From Cherax quadricarinatus (taxonomy: Eukaryota > Arthropoda > Malacostraca > Decapoda > Parastacidae): DNA of 64,000 bases. Numbering within the stretch: the stretch's first letter is position 1; each line of letters opens with the position of its first letter. This document shows positions 55,110-64,000 of the stretch, one piece after another. The position numbers were made by a program, and so were the translations under genes. The stretch spans positions 13,603,721 through 13,667,720 of the forward strand of contig NC_091301.1 in the NCBI RefSeq assembly GCF_038502225.1, read 5' to 3'. Under the pieces are notes generated by a model, which did no database searches, had not been told where the DNA came from, and was given only the letters and a program-made list of their open reading frames with translations.

Positions 55110-57105
55110 TTACTCCGCCAACAAACCTCTGACATTCATACTTCGATATCCTTCAGGAAAAACCCTTTCCCATCTACTTCCATATATCCCCCTATTACGA
55201 CTAAGTGTTTTGTACATTGTTGCAGCCAATACCTTCTTTCGCACCATACAATCCCCATTACCCCTCATGGCCCATGATACGAAAACAAAATCAGTTATGA
55301 TGTACACCAAAGCACGCTGCACAGACTCTTCCACACCTCCCACATCTAAACTCAATGCCCTTAATACCGATATCCCTCCCCCACCCACCCTCCTCAAAAT
55401 CCCACCCATCCACTCCCGTATACACTCCAAATTTTTACAAAAATATACTACATGAAAAGCTGTCTCCCTATCCCCACACACCCTACATACGTCCTCCACC
55501 ATCAACCCTCTCTCCCGAAGCACCACACCAGACGGCAATATTCCATGAAGGAAACGAAACATTACCTCTCTCACTCTTGGTCTTATGCGCACCAACCGCA
55601 ACCTTACCCAAATGTCTCCCCATGCATACATTGGGTATATGCCCTCAACATTTGCAATCACCCTCACCCCTACAGCACGCTCCAGAACTCCTACCCGTAT
55701 CCTAGACGGATCTCTAACATACAATAAAGCTCGCAGCACATCCTCACACTCTCTCATCTCTGATCCTACCCACCACCTTCGTGCCTCCTCATATAATGCT
55801 TGCACACCCTTCCCCACACGACCTTCCACTCGGAGAACCCCCCTCTTCAAATATATACACTTAACCCTTAATCTTATATCAATTAAACCCAATCCACCTT
55901 TGTCGACCGGTAGCATAACAACACTTCTACCCAACCAATCACACCCAGAACCCCATATATATCGAAAAACCTTTTTTAGCATTCTAGTTATGTCCGGTCC
56001 TGCCAACGGATATACTGCTGCCACATGCCAGACCATACTATATAACATCACATTCACCACTATTACACGTTGATGTATCGTCAAATGCAAGGGTCTCAAA
56101 ACATTTAACCTACCCACCAACCTATCCACTGCCCTCCCAGAATTAAGCATCCGTGCCTCCCCGGCATTCCCCATATAAATTATCCCACACACCTTTAGTC
56201 TATCCACCACACACCAACGCACAGCTGTTTCCCATCGCGCCCTCCCTACCCAATTCCCTAAGACCAATAATTTCGATTTCTCCACATTCACTTTTAAACC
56301 TGTAACACCTTCAAAACCACCAATTACATCCTCCACCTCATGTAAACTTTCCTCCCTGCTCATTAGAATTGTTGTATCATCCACATACCCTATTATTCCC
56401 ATCCCACCATTCTCCACACCACGTACCACCCCTAAACATCGCCCCACTGCCCTATAAAAAGGGTCCTGTATACAAGCAAACAACAGTTGAGACAGAGGAC
56501 AACCCTGCCTTATGCCTCTACCCATTGAAACCCACTCACCCAATTTCCCATTCACCTGCACACGTACACCTACCCTATTATACAAAGTCTCAATCCAACG
56601 TACCATCTCTTCCCCAAAACCCTGCCTCCGTAAGATATGCCACAGTGCCTTTCGTTCTACGCAATCATACGCAGCCTGCCAATCCAATGCTAAGACACCT
56701 CCCCCCCTTTCATTCTCCCCCTCCATACTTTCCACAAAATCTTTTATTATTCCATGTCCCTCATACATCGTCCTTCCAGGCACCCCATACTGACCTCTCG
56801 CAACAACTCTATCTATCACGCACTTCAGCCTGTTCCCCAAGATTTTTGCGAATATCTTATAATCAGCACATAACAACGACAACGCCCTGTAGTTCTGCAC
56901 TGTAGTAGGGCCTTCCCCTTTTGGAATCAATACTACTACTGCAGTACACTGCAACTCGCCCATCCTCCCCTCACTTTTCATCACATTCATCAGGTTCACT
57001 AAAAAATCCTTCAACACACTCCAATTCTTCACATAGAATTCACAAGGTAACCCATCTATACCTGGCGCTTTACCTCTCGCCATATTCTCCAAAGCTCTCC
57101 ATACC
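55110..57105 (-). pseudogene. F reverse transcriptase and C-terminal part of ORF2
   Basis: The frame runs from VWRALENMARGKAPGIDGLP to the C-terminus at 55110, about 660 residues without a stop. Motifs: VVVLIPKGEG, NYRALSLLCADYKIFAKIL, QYGVPGRTMYEG, LALDWQAAYDCVERKAL (motif A), GIRQGCPLSQLLFA and IIGYVDDTTILM (YVDD intact). The C-terminal zinc-like motif is CRVCGDRETAFHVVYFC. Upstream residues of the longer open frame (to 57155) come from A11 antisense. ORF2 is broken only by the A11 insertion here and a frameshift in the endonuclease. Confidence 0.88.
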
Positions 57106-57109
57106 CTCC

Positions 57110-58546
57110 ATACCCTGTGTAGTCTGTGGTCAGTCAAACAAACGGGCTTCCACATGGATAAATTGTCATTTTTGTGGAAATTGGTGTCACGCCCCTTGTG
57201 CAGATATCCCAGAACTAGCTACAAGCAGTATTAAAACAGAGAAGTGTTTTTGGGTATGCTCAAATGAGGAAAAACTGTGGACTAAAATCACAAGGGTATT
57301 AAAAGAGGACAACATCAAAGCTGCTTTCATAGAAAACCTGGAAGCTTTCTACAACAGATGGGAACATAAAATGTCTGGGCTGAATGGTACTGCCCTTGAT
57401 ACTGGCCATGTAGTCATAAACTGTAAGGCTGGAGGTGATGTCCTGGTAGTCAGTAAATGTGGGGCTGATAGTGCTGTCCTGGGAGACAGTAATGGTGAAG
57501 CTGGAGGTGCTGTCCTGGGAGACAGTAATGGTGAAGCTGGAGGTGCTGTCCTGGGAGACAGTAATGGTGAAGCTGGAGGTGCTGTCCTGGGAGACAGTAA
57601 TGGTGAAGCTGGAGGTGCTGTCCTGGGAGACAGAAATGGTGAAGCTGGAGATACTGTCCTGGGAGACAGAAATGGTGAAGCTGGAGGTGCTGTCCTGGGA
57701 GACAGAAATGGTGAAGCTGGAGATACTGTCCTGGGAGACAGTAATGGTGAAGCTGGAGGTGCTGTCCTGGGAGACAGAAATGGTGAAGCTGGAGATACTG
57801 TCCTGGGAGACAGAAATGGTGAAGCTGGAGATATTGTCCAGGGAGTCGGGAATTATACGCAGGAAGGAATACATATAAATGACCTCATAGGGGACAGGAG
57901 CCATAGTAGGGAAACAAGTGTAGTCAAAGATAAGATAAAACCAATATTGCAAACTAGAAATACCGCAGGAAATAGCAAACAAGAGGACTCCAATAGCAAT
58001 AGTGAGGATAAATTACCAAAAACAACTGGTGGGAGCTCCATTGTTGGTGCTAGGGAGGATAGAAGTAAGACAGGGAAACATGCACCAACAGGGAATACAG
58101 TCACAGAAACCCAAGGCAAGCGGAAACCAAGACTGTGCACATACTATGCACTTGGTATCTGCTGGCATGGGAAATCTGGAAAAACAGATGGGACATGCAA
58201 CTATGACCACCCTAGAAAATGCCATGCCCATATGAAAACAGGAAAATGCAAACTCCCTTCCTGTAAGCTTTTTCACCCTGAAATGTGTACCTCTTCAGTA
58301 CAGGAAAGACTGTGCTATAACTTAAATTGCCAGGCATACCATCTAAAGGGGACAAAAAGATACAAAACATCCAGGCCAGGGGAAAACCTGGGTAGCCACA
58401 GCCACTCAAGAGGGAGAGGTTTTTTAGTGCCAGGAAGGAAAAAAAACTGGCAGGAAATGGCAGAAATCGTACACCAAATCCAGTCATTCCTGGAGTGGAA
58501 CCACAGTCGATGGCCTCCACTCCAAACCAACAGATACAGATACTAA
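57110..58546 (+). pseudogene. A11 ORF1 (PHD finger, 12-residue repeats, CCCH fingers), 5'-truncated
   Basis: Starting at the junction: a PHD-like Cys/His finger (CVVCGQ, INCHFCGNWCHAPC, CFWVC), a helical stretch (ITRVLKEDNIKAAFIENLEAF), about 11 in-frame copies of a 12-residue unit like GDSNGEAGGAVL (36-bp minisatellite 57459-57845), a charged linker, then clustered Cys/His sequence CTYYALGICWHG...CNYDHPRKC, CHAHMKTGKCKLPSCKLFHP and CYNLNCQAYH, resembling CCCH fingers. This is the nucleic-acid-binding protein of the element. It ends at TAA 58544-58546 after WPPLQTNRYRY. The natural N-terminus is missing; the open frame upstream is F antisense. Confidence 0.82.
57459..57845. repeat. 36-bp in-frame minisatellite within A11 ORF1
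   Basis: Units GGTGCTGTCCTGGGAGACAG plus TAATGGTGAAGCTGGA, with AGTAATGG/AGAAATGG and GGTGCT/GATACT variants. The 36-bp period keeps frame on both strands, so a long antisense frame (57982-57299) is also open. Confidence 0.95.
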
Positions 58547-61500
58547 TGCCGGAAAAAAAATCCCCCCCCCAGTACCAACAATACCACCAGTCCGATAACA
58601 TTCTTCTTTGCAAATATACAGGGTCTAAAGCCAGCTACAAACAACAAAATACCTTTCATCCGTGGACTGCTTGCAGAGGCAAAGGCAATGTTCGCGGCTT
58701 TCACTGAGACCCACATAAAGGATCACTTGGACAACGAAGTATGGATCCCAGGTTACAACCTATACAGATGTGACAGAGTGAACAGGCAAAAGGGGGGGGT
58801 TGGCCTGTACATTGCAGAGTCACTTGTTTGCACAGAACTGCTTAATGCCTCAAATGACGTAGTGGAAGTTTTAGCAGTAAAGGTCGAGAACCAAAACCTA
58901 GTCATTGTGGTAGTCTACAAGCCTCCGGATGCAACATCCCAGCAATTCCAGGAACAGCTGTTAAAAATTGACCACTGTCTGGAAAATCTTCCAGCTCCTG
59001 CACCCAACATCTTGCTCCTGGGGGATTTCAACTTAAGGCACCTAAAATGGAGGAATATAGCAAATAATATTGTTGCAGAAATAACACCAGGAGGCAGCTC
59101 TGATGAAAACTCACACTCACACGAGCTTTTAAATCTCTGCACAAAATTCAATTTAAACCAGCAAATAATAGAGCCTACAAGACTGGAGAATACACTAGAC
59201 CTCATCTTCACTAACAATGATGATCTGATAAGAAATGTCACCATATCAAAAACAATATACTCAGATCACAACATAATTGAGGTTCAGACATGTATGCATG
59301 GAGCCCCAGACCGACAAAATGAGACTAGTCATGAGGGAGCATTCACCAAATTCAACTTCAATAACAAAAACATAAAGTGGGACCAAGTAAACCAAGTCCT
59401 AACCGATATAAGCTGGGAAGATATACTAAGCAACACAGACCCAAACTTATGCCTAGAACAGATTAACTCGGTGGCACTCGATGTATGCACAAGGCTTATT
59501 CCTCTAAGAAAAAGGAGGAGTAGATGTAAAATAGAAAGAGACAGGCGCTCCCTTTACAGGCGACGGAAAAGAATAACAGAGCGGCTAAAAGAGGTCAATA
59601 TATCTGAAATGCGCAGGGAGACACTGGTCAGAGAAATAGCAAGCATCGAACTTAAGCTAAAAGAATCCTTTAGGAGTCAGGAATCGCGGGAAGAACTAAA
59701 AGCCATAAATGAAATCGAAAGAAACCCAAAGTATTTCTTCTCCTATGCCAAATCAAAATCGAGAACAACGTCCAGTATTGGGCCCCTACTTAAACAAGAT
59801 GGGTCCTACACAGATGACAGCAAGGAAATGAGTGAGCTACTCAAGTCCCAATATGACTCAGTTTTTAGCAAGCCGCTAACCAGACTGAGAGTCGAAGACC
59901 AAAATGAATTTTTTATGAGAGAGCCACAAAATTTGACTAACACAAGCCTATCCGATGTTATCCTGACGCCAAATGACTTCGAACAGGCGATAAATGACAT
60001 GCCCATGCACTCTGCCCCAGGGCCAGACTCATGGAACTCTGTGTTCATCAAGAACTGCAAGAAGCCCCTATCACGAGCCTTTTCCATCCTATGGAGAGGG
60101 AGCATGGACACGGGGGTCGTCCCTCAGTTACTAAAAACAACAGACATAGCCCCACTCCACAAAGGGGGCAGTAAAGCAACAGCAAAGAACTACAGACCAA
60201 TAGCACTAACATCCCATATCATAAAAATCTTTGAAAGGGTCCTAAGAAGCAAGATCACCACCCATCTAGAAACCCATCAGTTACACAACCCAGGGCAACA
60301 TGGGTTTAGAACAGGTCGCTCCTGTCTGTCTCAACTACTGGATCACTACGACAAGGTCCTAAATGCACTAGAAGACAAAAAGAATGCAGATGTAATATAT
60401 ACAGACTTTGCAAAAGCCTTCGACAAGTGTGACCATGGCGTAATAGCGCACAAAATGCGCGCTAAAGGAATAACAGGAAAAGTCGGTCGATGGATCTATA
60501 ATTTCCTCACTAACAGAACACAGAGAGTAGTCGTCAACAGAGTAAAGTCCGAGGCAGCTACGGTGAAAAGCTCTGTCCCACAAGGCACAGTACTAGCTCC
60601 CATCTTGTTCCTCATCCTCATATCCGACATAGACAAGGATGTCAGCCACAGCACCGTGTCTTCCTTTGCAGATGACACCCGAATCTGCATGACAGTGTCT
60701 TCCATTGCAGACACTGCAAGGCTCCAGGCGGACATCAACCAAATCTTTCAGTGGGCTGCAGAAAACAATATGAAGTTCAACGATGAGAAATTTCAATTAC
60801 TCAGATATGGTAAACATGAGGAAATTAAATCTTCATCAGAGTACAAAACAAATTCTGGCCACAAAATAGAGCGAAACACCAACGTCAAAGACCTAGGAGT
60901 GATTATGTCGGAGGATCTCACCTTCAAGGACCATAACATTGTATCAATCGCATCTGCTAGAAAAATGACAGGATGGATAATGAGAACCTTCAAAACTAGG
61001 GAGGCCAAGCCCATGATGACACTCTTCAGGTCACTTGTTCTATCTAGGCTGGAATATTGCTGCACTCTAACAGCACCTTTCAAGGCAGGTGAAATTGCCG
61101 ACCTAGAAAATGTACAGAGAACTTTCACGGCGCGCATAACGGAGATAAAACACCTCAATTACTGGGAGCGCTTGAGGTTTCTAAACCTGTATTCCCTGGA
61201 ACGCAGGAGGGAGAGATACATGATTATATACACCTGGAAAATCCTAGAGGGACTAGTACCAAACTTGCACACGAAAATCACTCACTACGAAAGCAAAAGA
61301 CTTGGCAGACGATGCACCATCCCCCCAATGAAAAGCAGGGGTGTCACTAGCACGTTAAGAGACCATACAATAAGTGTCAGGGGCCCGAGACTGTTCAACT
61401 GCCTCCCAGCACACATAAGGGGGATTACCAACAGACCCCTGGCAGTCTTCAAGCTGGCACTGGACAAGCACCTAAAGACAGTTCCTGATCAGCCGGGCTG

Positions 61501-61603
61501 TGGCTCGTACGTTGGTTTGCGTGCAGCCAGCAGCAACAGCCTGGTTGATCAGGCGCTGATCCACCAGGAGGCCTGGTCACAGACCGGGCCGCGGGGGCGT
61601 TGA
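58547..61603 (+). CDS. A11 ORF2: endonuclease-reverse transcriptase, intact
   Basis: The frame is open from just after TAA 58546; the first ATG is at 58688, but the endonuclease already begins at FANIQGLKPATNNKIPF (about 58607), so an ATG-58688 protein would lack its first strand. Endonuclease: FTETHIKDH (Glu), GGVGLYIAESL, LLLGDFNLRHLKW (Asp/Asn), IYSDHNIIEV (Asp-His). RT: PLHKGGSKATAKNYRPIAL, GQHGFRTGRSCLSQLLDH, YTDFAKAFDKCDHGVI (motif A), SSVPQGTVLAPILFLILISD and SSFADDTRICM (FADD). The thumb and tail end at SQTGPRGR. No RNase H. All visible catalytic residues are kept. It could supply enzyme if expressed, but the 5' end is missing. Confidence 0.9.
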   Translation, partial: CRKKNPPPSTNNTTSPITFFFANIQGLKPATNNKIPFIRGLLAEAKAMFAAFTETHIKDHLDNEVWIPGYNLYRCDRVNRQKGGVGLYIAESLVCTELLNASNDVVEVLAVKVENQNLVIVVVYKPPDATSQQFQEQLLKIDHCLENLPAPAPNILLLGDFNLRHLKWRNIANNIVAEITPGGSSDENSHSHELLNLCTKFNLNQQIIEPTRLENTLDLIFTNNDDLIRNVTISKTIYSDHNIIEVQTCMHGAPDRQNETSHEGAFTKFNFNNKNIKWDQVNQVLTDISWEDILSNTDPNLCLEQINSVALDVCTRLIPLRKRRSRCKIERDRRSLYRRRKRITERLKEVNISEMRRETLVREIASIELKLKESFRSQESREELKAINEIERNPKYFFSYAKSKSRTTSSIGPLLKQDGSYTDDSKEMSELLKSQYDSVFSKPLTRLRVEDQNEFFMREPQNLTNTSLSDVILTPNDFEQAINDMPMHSAPGPDSWNSVFIKNCKKPLSRAFSILWRGSMDTGVVPQLLKTTDIAPLHKGGSKATAKNYRPIALTSHIIKIFERVLRSKITTHLETHQLHNPGQHGFRTGRSCLSQLLDHYDKVLNALEDKKNADVIYTDFAKAFDKCDHGVIAHKMRAKGITGKVGRWIYNFLTNRTQRVVVNRVKSEAATVKSSVPQGTVLAPILFLILISDIDKDVSHSTVSSFADDTRICMTVSSIADTARLQADINQIFQWAAENNMKFNDEKFQLLRYGKHEEIKSSSEYKTNSGHKIERNTNVKDLGVIMSEDLTFKDHNIVSIASARKMTGWIMRTFKTREAKPMMTLFRSLVLSRLEYCCTLTAPFKAGEIADLENVQRTFTARITEIKHLNYWERLRFLNLYSLERRRERYMIIYTWKILEGLVPNLHTKITHYESKRLGRRCTIPPMKSRGVTSTLRDHTISVRGPRLFNCLPAHIRGITNRPLAVFKLALDKHLKTVPDQPGCGSYVGLRAASSNSLVDQALIHQEAWSQTGPRGR

Positions 61604-61636
61604 CCCCCGAAACTCTCTCCAGGTAAACTCCAGGTA

Positions 61637-62976
61637 CCTCCCCCTCTTCAATATCCCCACCCAATGCCATACGATCACTTCCACTCAGCACACAAGATAC
61701 ATTCTCTCCCAATCTCTCTAAATCCTCACCGTTCACTCCTACACTCCTCAAATATTTTCCAAACCAACTATCCATAAAACCACTCATACCCTCAGTAGTT
61801 CTCAACTCCTGACCCTTCGTATACCCACCTAAGTCCTCGTGTACTACCAGCTTATCAATTTCCATTGCCAACCTGCGTCTCCGCTGACCCCGTAACACAC
61901 AGGCTGACGGCCTGTCACCCCAAATCGCCTCCTCTAACCCACCTTGCACCCTCGCCTCATCAAATCTCTCATTGTGCATATCCCTTATCTGCCACTTTAA
62001 TGCTTCAATTTCCTCCATTGGATACACACCTGTCACAGCACCCCTCTGATAACAACCCTGCAACCGCCCCTCTAAATACTGTTGAAGCCCAAATGTCATC
62101 CATGCCTCATTCTTTCCCCTTCGCACATAGTATTGCCTGATCCTCGTCTTTGCAACCCCATCCCACCACCCCAATAAATCGCTTGCACTCTTACCCCCAC
62201 CCCATAAGTCCTCCCACAAACTTTCAAAATCCCCTCCCTCCACCCCCTCACCCAGTAGTCGTACATTCAGCTTCCAGTACCCCAAATATCTCTTAGGCAA
62301 ACCGTCCCAATTTAAATCAGCATAAACCGCCCTATGATCTGAATAAACGACATTCACCGTCTGCACCCGCGTCACCCTCACTCCCCTTGTCACATACAAC
62401 CTATCTAATCGTGCAGCATATCCCTTTCTATGAAAAGTGTGCTCTATCTCGCAGTCCCCTCCATCAACTATATCCCTCAATCCCACACCTCTCAATAGAT
62501 CCCCTAAACCTGCCAAAAAACACCCTGCCCCTCTCGGTTCCACATCCTTCCTGCGCACCACACAGTTCCAGTCGCCACCAACTATTGTCACTGACGGTAA
62601 TGACCGCAAATAATATACCAATACGTTATTCACAAATTCATTCTTTACCCTTACATCATTCTCAGCCGGCACATACACACAAATGACTGCCATCCGCTCA
62701 CCTCTCCACCACCCATCTATTCTTAACACACGACCCCCCTCCCCCTTCACTCCTAAGAACAACAAACGGGCTCGTCTCTCGGATCAGGATTCCCACCCCT
62801 CCCTTCATTCGCTCCGAATACATCACAAACACTCTGTACCCATCCACCTCCAATTCCTTTCCCAGCTTGAAATTATGTTCCTGCACAAAAACAATGTCTA
62901 TAGCATAACGTCTTAAAAATCCCTTTACCCACAGACGCTTCTCACTCGCACACAATCCATTAATATTCACTGTCAT
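61637..62976 (-). pseudogene. F endonuclease (ORF2 N-terminal part)
   Basis: ATG at 62976, 11 bp after the ORF1 stop. MTVNINGLCASEKRLWVKGF, then FVQEHNFKLG (catalytic Glu), GGVGILIRET; a frameshift at about 62760 moves to the frame LFLGVKGEGGRVLRIDGWW..., then VGGDWNCVVRRKDVEPRG (Asp/Asn), YAARLDRLYVTRGV and YSDHRAVYADL (Asp-His). The linker ends at GGDIEEGEV, where A11 is inserted. With A11 removed it would lead into the RT frame ending at 55110. Confidence 0.85.
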
Positions 62977-62987
62977 GCACCGGAAAC

Positions 62988-64000
62988 CTACTTATGTGAT
63001 TTCACCCTCTGCCCCTTTTCACCTTTCACTGACACGCTTTCAGTGTGTCTGCTTCGTCCACTTTTCTCTCCACTGCCCACTGGTGGCTTCCCCTTATCCA
63101 ACACCTGACCAGGCGTACCTTTAGTGCTCCCACGCACCACATCAACCCATGGCTTTTTCCCCGGTCTCTGTGCCGGGGTCAAAACATCATCAGAGTCAGA
63201 ATATGTCGCCGCCCTCTTACGGTTGACACACTCTGCATCCATTTCCAACTCACTGGATGCCTCCCTGTGAATCTCAGCAGTCACCTCAATCACTTCCACC
63301 ACTCCTGGCGAGTCATCTGCCATGTTCGCCAATCTTCCAAGTTGCTCATCTTCAATCGGAACAGTACTCACCATACTCAAGTTATCCTCAGCAACCTGCT
63401 TCTCAAAGGATTTTTCCTGCACGTTCACCAGTAGGCCTTCCTCTACCCGCACGTCACCAATCTGCACAGTCTTCCCGTTCTCCATGGCAGATGCCTCACT
63501 TCCCACCAACTGTGACAGTGATGGGCTGGTACCCACCAGTGGCAGCTCACGCTCCACTTCCTCACTCCAGGAAGTGCCACTTCTATGGACAGGTGACTCA
63601 TCAGCATGACCCACCTCTGGTTCTGGCTCTTTCACCAACTCACTACCTAGGTCCTTTCTCCGCTGCCATCTCCCACACTGGGCCGCCATATGGTCATATG
63701 CACCACATAACCTACACGTCTTCTGCTGCCCAGCGTAGTACACCATTACCTGTGTCCTAAATGCTTCCAGTATGACGTAAGACGGGATGGCATGCCTCAA
63801 CGCCATCTTGATCGTGAACGTACCATCCGGCAAGCCGGCATACGCCCCATCCGTCCATTTACCAGCCATAGCCAGGTGTACAGGTCCATACTGTTCAAAT
63901 ACATACCGCAGATCAGTCTCGTCCGCCTCAAATGGCACATTTCGGACTTTCACCCATGTGTAATGCTTAGATACGTCGATGAGGCGAACACATATCGCTG
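62988..64000 (-). CDS. F ORF1 (CCHC-knuckle protein), N-terminus beyond the window
   Basis: The open frame continues past the window edge (…AICVRLIDVSKHYTWVKVRNVP), so the longest ATG/GTG frame (63953-62988, 321 residues) is partial. It contains a region of the RRM/gag-like type (VRNVPFEADETDLRYVFEQYG), then CRLCGAYDHMAAQCG, a CCHC knuckle, and a long acidic/polar tail with SYSDSDDVLTPAQRPGKKP and a basic end. Likely an RNA-binding gag-like protein. ORF2 starts 11 bp downstream, suggesting coupled translation. Confidence 0.8.
   Translation of the reverse strand, partial: AICVRLIDVSKHYTWVKVRNVPFEADETDLRYVFEQYGPVHLAMAGKWTDGAYAGLPDGTFTIKMALRHAIPSYVILEAFRTQVMVYYAGQQKTCRLCGAYDHMAAQCGRWQRRKDLGSELVKEPEPEVGHADESPVHRSGTSWSEEVERELPLVGTSPSLSQLVGSEASAMENGKTVQIGDVRVEEGLLVNVQEKSFEKQVAEDNLSMVSTVPIEDEQLGRLANMADDSPGVVEVIEVTAEIHREASSELEMDAECVNRKRAATYSDSDDVLTPAQRPGKKPWVDVVRGSTKGTPGQVLDKGKPPVGSGEKSGRSRHTESVSVKGEKGQRVKSHK

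Larger units (their letters stand above)
57106..61636 (+). mobile_element. Family A LINE copy A11, best preserved, inserted in F
   Basis: Plus-strand copy of about 4.5 kb. The ORF1 part starts within a PHD-like finger (IPCVVCGQSNKR), so the 5' end and ORF1 start codon are missing. It ends with CTCCAGGTAAACTCCAGGTA, followed at once by F sequence (CCTCCCCCTCTTCAATATCC). ORF1 and ORF2 lie in one frame with a single TAA at 58544-58546. A target duplication could not be defined because of short CCATACCCTCCATACCC repeats at the left junction. Confidence 0.9.
53572..64000 (-). mobile_element. Tx1/L1-type non-LTR retrotransposon F, runs off the right edge
   Basis: Minus strand: ORF1 from beyond 64000 to 62988, ORF2 from 62976 (endonuclease, then RT) to 55110, a 1.5-kb 3' UTR with a minisatellite, then AATAAAATATAT and an A-rich tail at about 53572. 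Copy A11 (57.1-61.6 kb, plus strand) interrupts ORF2 between endonuclease and RT. Without A11 the visible part is about 5.9 kb. ORF1 with a CCHC knuckle, no RNase H, and RT motifs IRQGCPLS and YVDD fit the Tx1 group of the L1 superclade. Confidence 0.85.

Noticed and set aside
56921..57109. N-terminal extension of the A11 ORF1 frame upstream of the PHD finger
   Set aside because: These bases are the antisense of the F RT; the continuity of the frame across the insertion junction is accidental.
57299..57982. Long minus-strand frame with SFTISVSQDS repeats
   Set aside because: Antisense of the 36-bp minisatellite in A11 ORF1, whose period keeps both strands open.
57080..61650. Target-site duplication for A11
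   Set aside because: The left junction lies in CCATACCCTCCATACCC and the right in GTACCTCCCCC; short similar words exist but no unambiguous duplication can be defined.

Overview
This is a stretch of animal nuclear DNA, most likely from a decapod crustacean. It holds one intron-containing host gene at the left end. The remainder (about 6.6 kb to 64 kb) is almost entirely retrotransposons, SINEs, small DNA transposons and microsatellites. The evidence for an animal is direct: splice sites, non-LTR retrotransposons of several clades, tRNA-derived SINEs and long (AAT)n, (TG)n and (TA)n tracts. The decapod call is from memory: the 3' ends of families A and D, and several short repeats, look like sequences very common in crayfish and related decapods.

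Host gene (about 2.6-5.85 kb, minus strand): one large coding exon encodes a Pro/Tyr-rich disordered N-terminus, a four-copy 14-residue repeat, a Ser/Asp tract and three diverged copies of a domain of about 95 residues. A well-formed splice donor, a matching acceptor and a phase-matched exon at 2747-2580 add what looks like a fourth copy of the same domain. I do not recognise the family.

Retroelement families, lettered here for convenience. A: CR1/L2-like, encoding PHD finger, CCCH fingers, endonuclease and RT, at least nine copies. B: L2/CR1-like 3' fragments. C: an I-type element with endonuclease, RT and RNase H. D: a CR1-like family whose copies all end in (AC)n. E: two L2/CR1-like copies with a coiled-coil ORF1. 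F: a Tx1/L1-type element running off the right edge.

Much of the window is a set of nested insertions that can be ordered in time: old B remnant containing C containing B1 (with target-site duplications); A3 containing A4, which contains SINE1, A5 and a 695-bp hAT element (8-bp TSD); A9 containing A10; SINE2 containing B2; E2 containing F containing A11. A1 carries a Tigger-like MITE (TA TSD) and a SINE-like insert (12-bp TSD). From 36.9 to 41.5 kb, four D copies lie head-to-tail in one orientation, each 5'-truncated directly against the (TG)n tail of the next. SINEs share a tRNA-like head and a central core but have different 3' tails, one of which resembles the 3' region of LINE B.

Most element ORFs are broken. 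The best preserved is A11 (57.1-61.6 kb): endonuclease and RT motifs are intact, and ORF1 and ORF2 share one frame separated by a single TAA. No CRISPR array, operon or prokaryotic feature is present, and no separate RNA gene was found beyond tRNA-like SINE heads.
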